Shown piece after piece: positions 61,594 to 64,000 of a stretch of 64,000 nucleotides of DNA (position 1 is the stretch's first letter; each line of letters begins with the position of its first letter). The stretch lies in contig VMEE01000093.1 in NCBI GenBank assembly GCA_009910795.1, positions 62,001 through 126,000 of the forward strand, given 5' to 3'. Below the pieces are notes generated by a model. That model was not told the DNA's origin. It did not search any database and saw only the letters and a program-made list of their open reading frames with translations. This DNA is from Dehalobacter sp. CP. Lineage in GTDB: Bacteria > Bacillota_B > Desulfitobacteriia > Desulfitobacteriales > Syntrophobotulaceae. A program made the position numbers and the translations under genes.

Positions 61594-63849
61594 TTGAATA
61601 AAAAATTGAAAACAATGCTTTTGCCTAAAAAGACCAAGAATGCTATGACAAAATACCAGATAGCATTATTTCTGCTGTTCTTTATTCTTTTAACCGCGAT
61701 ATTGGCCTCGGATCTTTTTCAGTCCAAATTAAATATTGAATCCGGTGAGCCCAGTCCGGAATTGATCACGGCACCTTATGAAAAGAAAGTGACGGATCTT
61801 GCCAAGTTCCAGGAGGAACAAAAAGCAGCAGCGAATGCAGTCGGACCTGTTTATATGGCCGATGACGATCAAATTTCCAACTTGTCAAAAGATTTGGATC
61901 GGACATTTGAGATTCTGGCGGATCAGAAAGATTCTAAGGACAGTCTTACAGAAAAAATGGACGAGCTCCGCAAGAAAGTCCCTTATAGCGAATTGTCGAA
62001 CAGCACGCTTGAAGCGCTGCTGAATTTGTCTGATCACGAGATTGTATCTGCCTCCGGAACTAGTTCAGTTGTCATCCTTGGGATAGCAAGCGATGCCGAG
62101 ACCGGAGCGAGATATCAGGCAGAAGTATCACTTTTACAGGACCGAATGAGTGAACAGATCAATCAATCCAATGTAACTGAACCTGTGAAAGAACTTATCA
62201 ATGAATTTATTGAACAGTGTGTGATCAAACCGACACTGACCATCGATGAAGAAGCGACAAAGAAAATGCAGGATATTGCCATTTCTAAGGTTAAACCATC
62301 CATCCGGACCTATCGAGAAAATGAAAAAATTATAGGACCGGGGGAAATTGTTGATGATCAGATTTATCAGGCCCTGCAGGCGTACGGATTGATCAAAGTA
62401 GAATCTCCATGGAAGCCGGCTTCCGGTATTGCAATGATTGTCTTGGTTTCGATGATTATTTTGATTTTTTTCGCCTACCAGTTCAGCCCCGACACGTTTA
62501 CCCACTGGCAAAGGATGGTGCTGATCGGACTTCTGATGATTGTTGCGCTGGCCATGGGTAAAGCCTTTATGGCGATCAGTCTTGGGGACAATGATTTAAA
62601 CACTTTGACGGCTATCCTGATACCTGCGGCCTGGGTTACGATGACGGTTACACTCCTGCTTGGCGTTAAGATCGCAGTTCTGGTAGGCGTCATTCTGGCT
62701 ATTTTCACCGGGATGATGGCAGATCCAGGGAATATGGGAGCAGCAGGTTCGCTGGCAGCCTTATTTTCTTTGCTTAGCGGCATCGTCGGAATACAGGGTG
62801 TTGCTAAACTGGACCGTCGTTCTGAGCTGGCCAGGGCAGGATTGTTTGTGGCTTTGGTAAACATTGCCCTTGTAAGCGGTGTTGCCTTGATCCTTCAGAT
62901 TAGTCCGACCGATTGGCTGATCGGATGCATGCTGAGCGTTGCCAACGGATTTCTGACGTCTGTTCTTACCATGGGTGTTTTGCCTTGGCTGGAACAGGGC
63001 TTTAACATTACATCGGCGGTAAGGCTGTTGGAATTATCCAACCCGAATGCGCCGCTGTTGAAAAGCTTATTGATCGAAGCTCCAGGGACCTACCATCACA
63101 GCGTCCTGGTTGGGAATCTGGCTGAAACTGCCGCTGAAGAAATTAAAGCTGACCCTGTGCTGGTCAGAGTCGGTGCGCTCTATCATGATATCGGCAAGCT
63201 GAAAAGACCGTACTTCTTTATAGAAAACCAGTTTTCCAAGGATAATCCCCACGAAAAGATTGCCCCGACGCTTAGTTCCCTAATTATCATTTCCCATATC
63301 AAAGACGGACTAGAAATGGCCAAAGAGCATAAGCTTCCATCCAATATTCAGGATATTATTGCGCAGCATCACGGGGACAGCACGGCATCGTTCTTTTACC
63401 ATAAAGCACTCGAAGAGAATCCAGATATTTCGGAAGAAGCTTTCAGGTATGACGGGCAGCGTCCCCAGTCTAAAGAGGCGGCGCTGGTTCTTCTGGCGGA
63501 TAATGTTGAAGCAGCCGTTCGTTCCCAGAAGGACAGTTCGCCGGGAAAAATTGAAGGATTGGTGCGTAAGATTATCAAGGAGAAATTTGATGAGGGTCTG
63601 CTTGACCAATGTGACTTAACCTTTAAGGATCTGGATAAGATATCTATAGCATTTGTTAAGGTTCTAAGCGGAATATTCCATTCCAGGATCGAGTACCCTG
63701 AATTGCCGTCCGCCAAGACCAAAGTGGCAGAGGAAGCGGGCACGGGTCAGAAACAGGAGGAACCCAAAACGCAAAAAGAGAATGAGTCTCCGACTAAGCA
63801 GGACAGCGAGCCTGGTTCGTCATCTGAAAAAAATAATTCTCACGGATAG
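61594..63849 (+). CDS. yqfF: 7TM-HD phosphodiesterase (YqfF/PgpH type)
   Basis: Membrane phosphohydrolase; relatives (PgpH) degrade c-di-AMP. TTG start six bases after phoH. 751 residues: first helix about 22-42, extracellular 7TMR-HDED domain (about 50-270), seven helices (about 275-475), then HD domain with TYHHSVLVGNLAE and LYHDIGKLKRPYFF, QHHGDS and LADNVEA. The tail is Lys/Glu/Ser rich and poorly conserved. Confidence 0.94.
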   Translation: MNKKLKTMLLPKKTKNAMTKYQIALFLLFFILLTAILASDLFQSKLNIESGEPSPELITAPYEKKVTDLAKFQEEQKAAANAVGPVYMADDDQISNLSKDLDRTFEILADQKDSKDSLTEKMDELRKKVPYSELSNSTLEALLNLSDHEIVSASGTSSVVILGIASDAETGARYQAEVSLLQDRMSEQINQSNVTEPVKELINEFIEQCVIKPTLTIDEEATKKMQDIAISKVKPSIRTYRENEKIIGPGEIVDDQIYQALQAYGLIKVESPWKPASGIAMIVLVSMIILIFFAYQFSPDTFTHWQRMVLIGLLMIVALAMGKAFMAISLGDNDLNTLTAILIPAAWVTMTVTLLLGVKIAVLVGVILAIFTGMMADPGNMGAAGSLAALFSLLSGIVGIQGVAKLDRRSELARAGLFVALVNIALVSGVALILQISPTDWLIGCMLSVANGFLTSVLTMGVLPWLEQGFNITSAVRLLELSNPNAPLLKSLLIEAPGTYHHSVLVGNLAETAAEEIKADPVLVRVGALYHDIGKLKRPYFFIENQFSKDNPHEKIAPTLSSLIIISHIKDGLEMAKEHKLPSNIQDIIAQHHGDSTASFFYHKALEENPDISEEAFRYDGQRPQSKEAALVLLADNVEAAVRSQKDSSPGKIEGLVRKIIKEKFDEGLLDQCDLTFKDLDKISIAFVKVLSGIFHSRIEYPELPSAKTKVAEEAGTGQKQEEPKTQKENESPTKQDSEPGSSSEKNNSHG

Positions 63850-63895
63850 GGGGGAGAAAAAGACTTGCTCTTTAAAGGCAGGTCTTTTCTGGGAA

Positions 63896-64000
63896 ATGGA
63901 ACTAGATATCAGTTGGGAAGAGGATTCTGTTGCAGAAGATGAACAAAATAAAATAGCAGAACTGCTTCGTACGGGCATTCAGAAAGCGCTTCTTGAGGGA
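63896..64000 (+). CDS. ybeY: Endoribonuclease YbeY (3' truncated)
   Basis: 16S rRNA maturation RNase. The window ends after 35 codons: MELDISWEED..., then KIAELLRTGIQKALLEG, the usual YbeY N-terminus. The catalytic H3 motif lies beyond the window. AGGCAGG is 13 bases upstream of ATG. Position after phoH-yqfF supports the call. Confidence 0.8.
   Translation, partial: MELDISWEEDSVAEDEQNKIAELLRTGIQKALLEG

Overview
The window reads as one continuous chromosomal segment of a spore-gene-bearing Firmicute of the class Clostridia. The best fit is the Peptococcaceae (Desulfitobacterium/Dehalobacter neighbourhood). That placement rests on gene order, strong AGGAGG-type ribosome binding sites, T-box leaders, sporulation genes (spoIVFA/B, spoIIP, spo0B-like, yqfC/yqfD) and a CIRCE-controlled hrcA-grpE-dnaK operon. 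The genus is inference. Both ends cut genes: mreB lacks its 5' end and ybeY its 3' end. No tRNA or rRNA gene, CRISPR array, prophage or complete insertion sequence was found.

Layout. (1) 1-7.4 kb: cell shape and division, mreB-mreC-mreD-mrdA, minD-minE and rodA, with no minC before minD. (2) 7.5-9.3 kb: the SpoIVFA/SpoIVFB pair. (3) 9.3-10.7 kb: divergent manganese-catalase-like and ogt genes. (4) 10.9-15.4 kb: the TIGR03960/TIGR03936 radical-SAM pair, split by a DUF2935 gene, then RNase G. (5) 15.4-20.8 kb: L21 leader, rplU, rpmA, spo0B-like, obgE, yhbY, nadD, an RRM protein, yqeK and rsfS. (6) 20.9-23.7 kb: T-box and leuS. (7) 23.7-31.7 kb: a Phd-Uma2 fusion, a small membrane protein, comEA, comEC (broken by an in-frame TGA), ppiB, a soluble chemotaxis receptor, holA and rpsT. 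(8) 31.8-37.2 kb: a LIV-type ABC importer behind two successive T-box modules. (9) 37.3-41.8 kb: a second Uma2 protein and ileS with its own Ile T-box. (10) 41.9-48 kb: spoIIP, murJ, lepA, hemW. (11) 48-57.9 kb: hrcA-grpE-dnaK, dnaJ, prmA, rsmE, mtaB, an unknown membrane-anchored protein and a HIT protein. (12) 58-64 kb: rpsU, yqeY, yqfC, yqfD, phoH, yqfF, ybeY.

The backbone follows the familiar Firmicute order (rplU-rpmA-spo0B-obg-nadD-yqeK-rsfS-leuS-comEA-comEC-holA-rpsT-spoIIP-lepA-hemW-hrcA-grpE-dnaK-dnaJ-prmA-rsmE-mtaB-rpsU-yqeY-yqf-phoH-ybeY), but many junctions carry extra genes. Several expected partners are absent from their usual places: minC, the L27 protease gene prp/ysxB, and gpr.

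Most junctions also carry short, hairpin-rich non-coding segments that share words with one another (for example a 17-base word at 25767 and 54916, and 12- and 14-base words at 46490 and 58867). They look like a dispersed intergenic repeat family, and one copy seems to have landed inside the second T-box of the importer operon. The signals most worth following are this repeat family, the Uma2 proteins fused to DNA-binding domains (one with twin palindromes at its own start site), the tandem T-box with an unexpected specifier, the broken comEC, and the paired absence of prp and of the L27 N-terminal extension.
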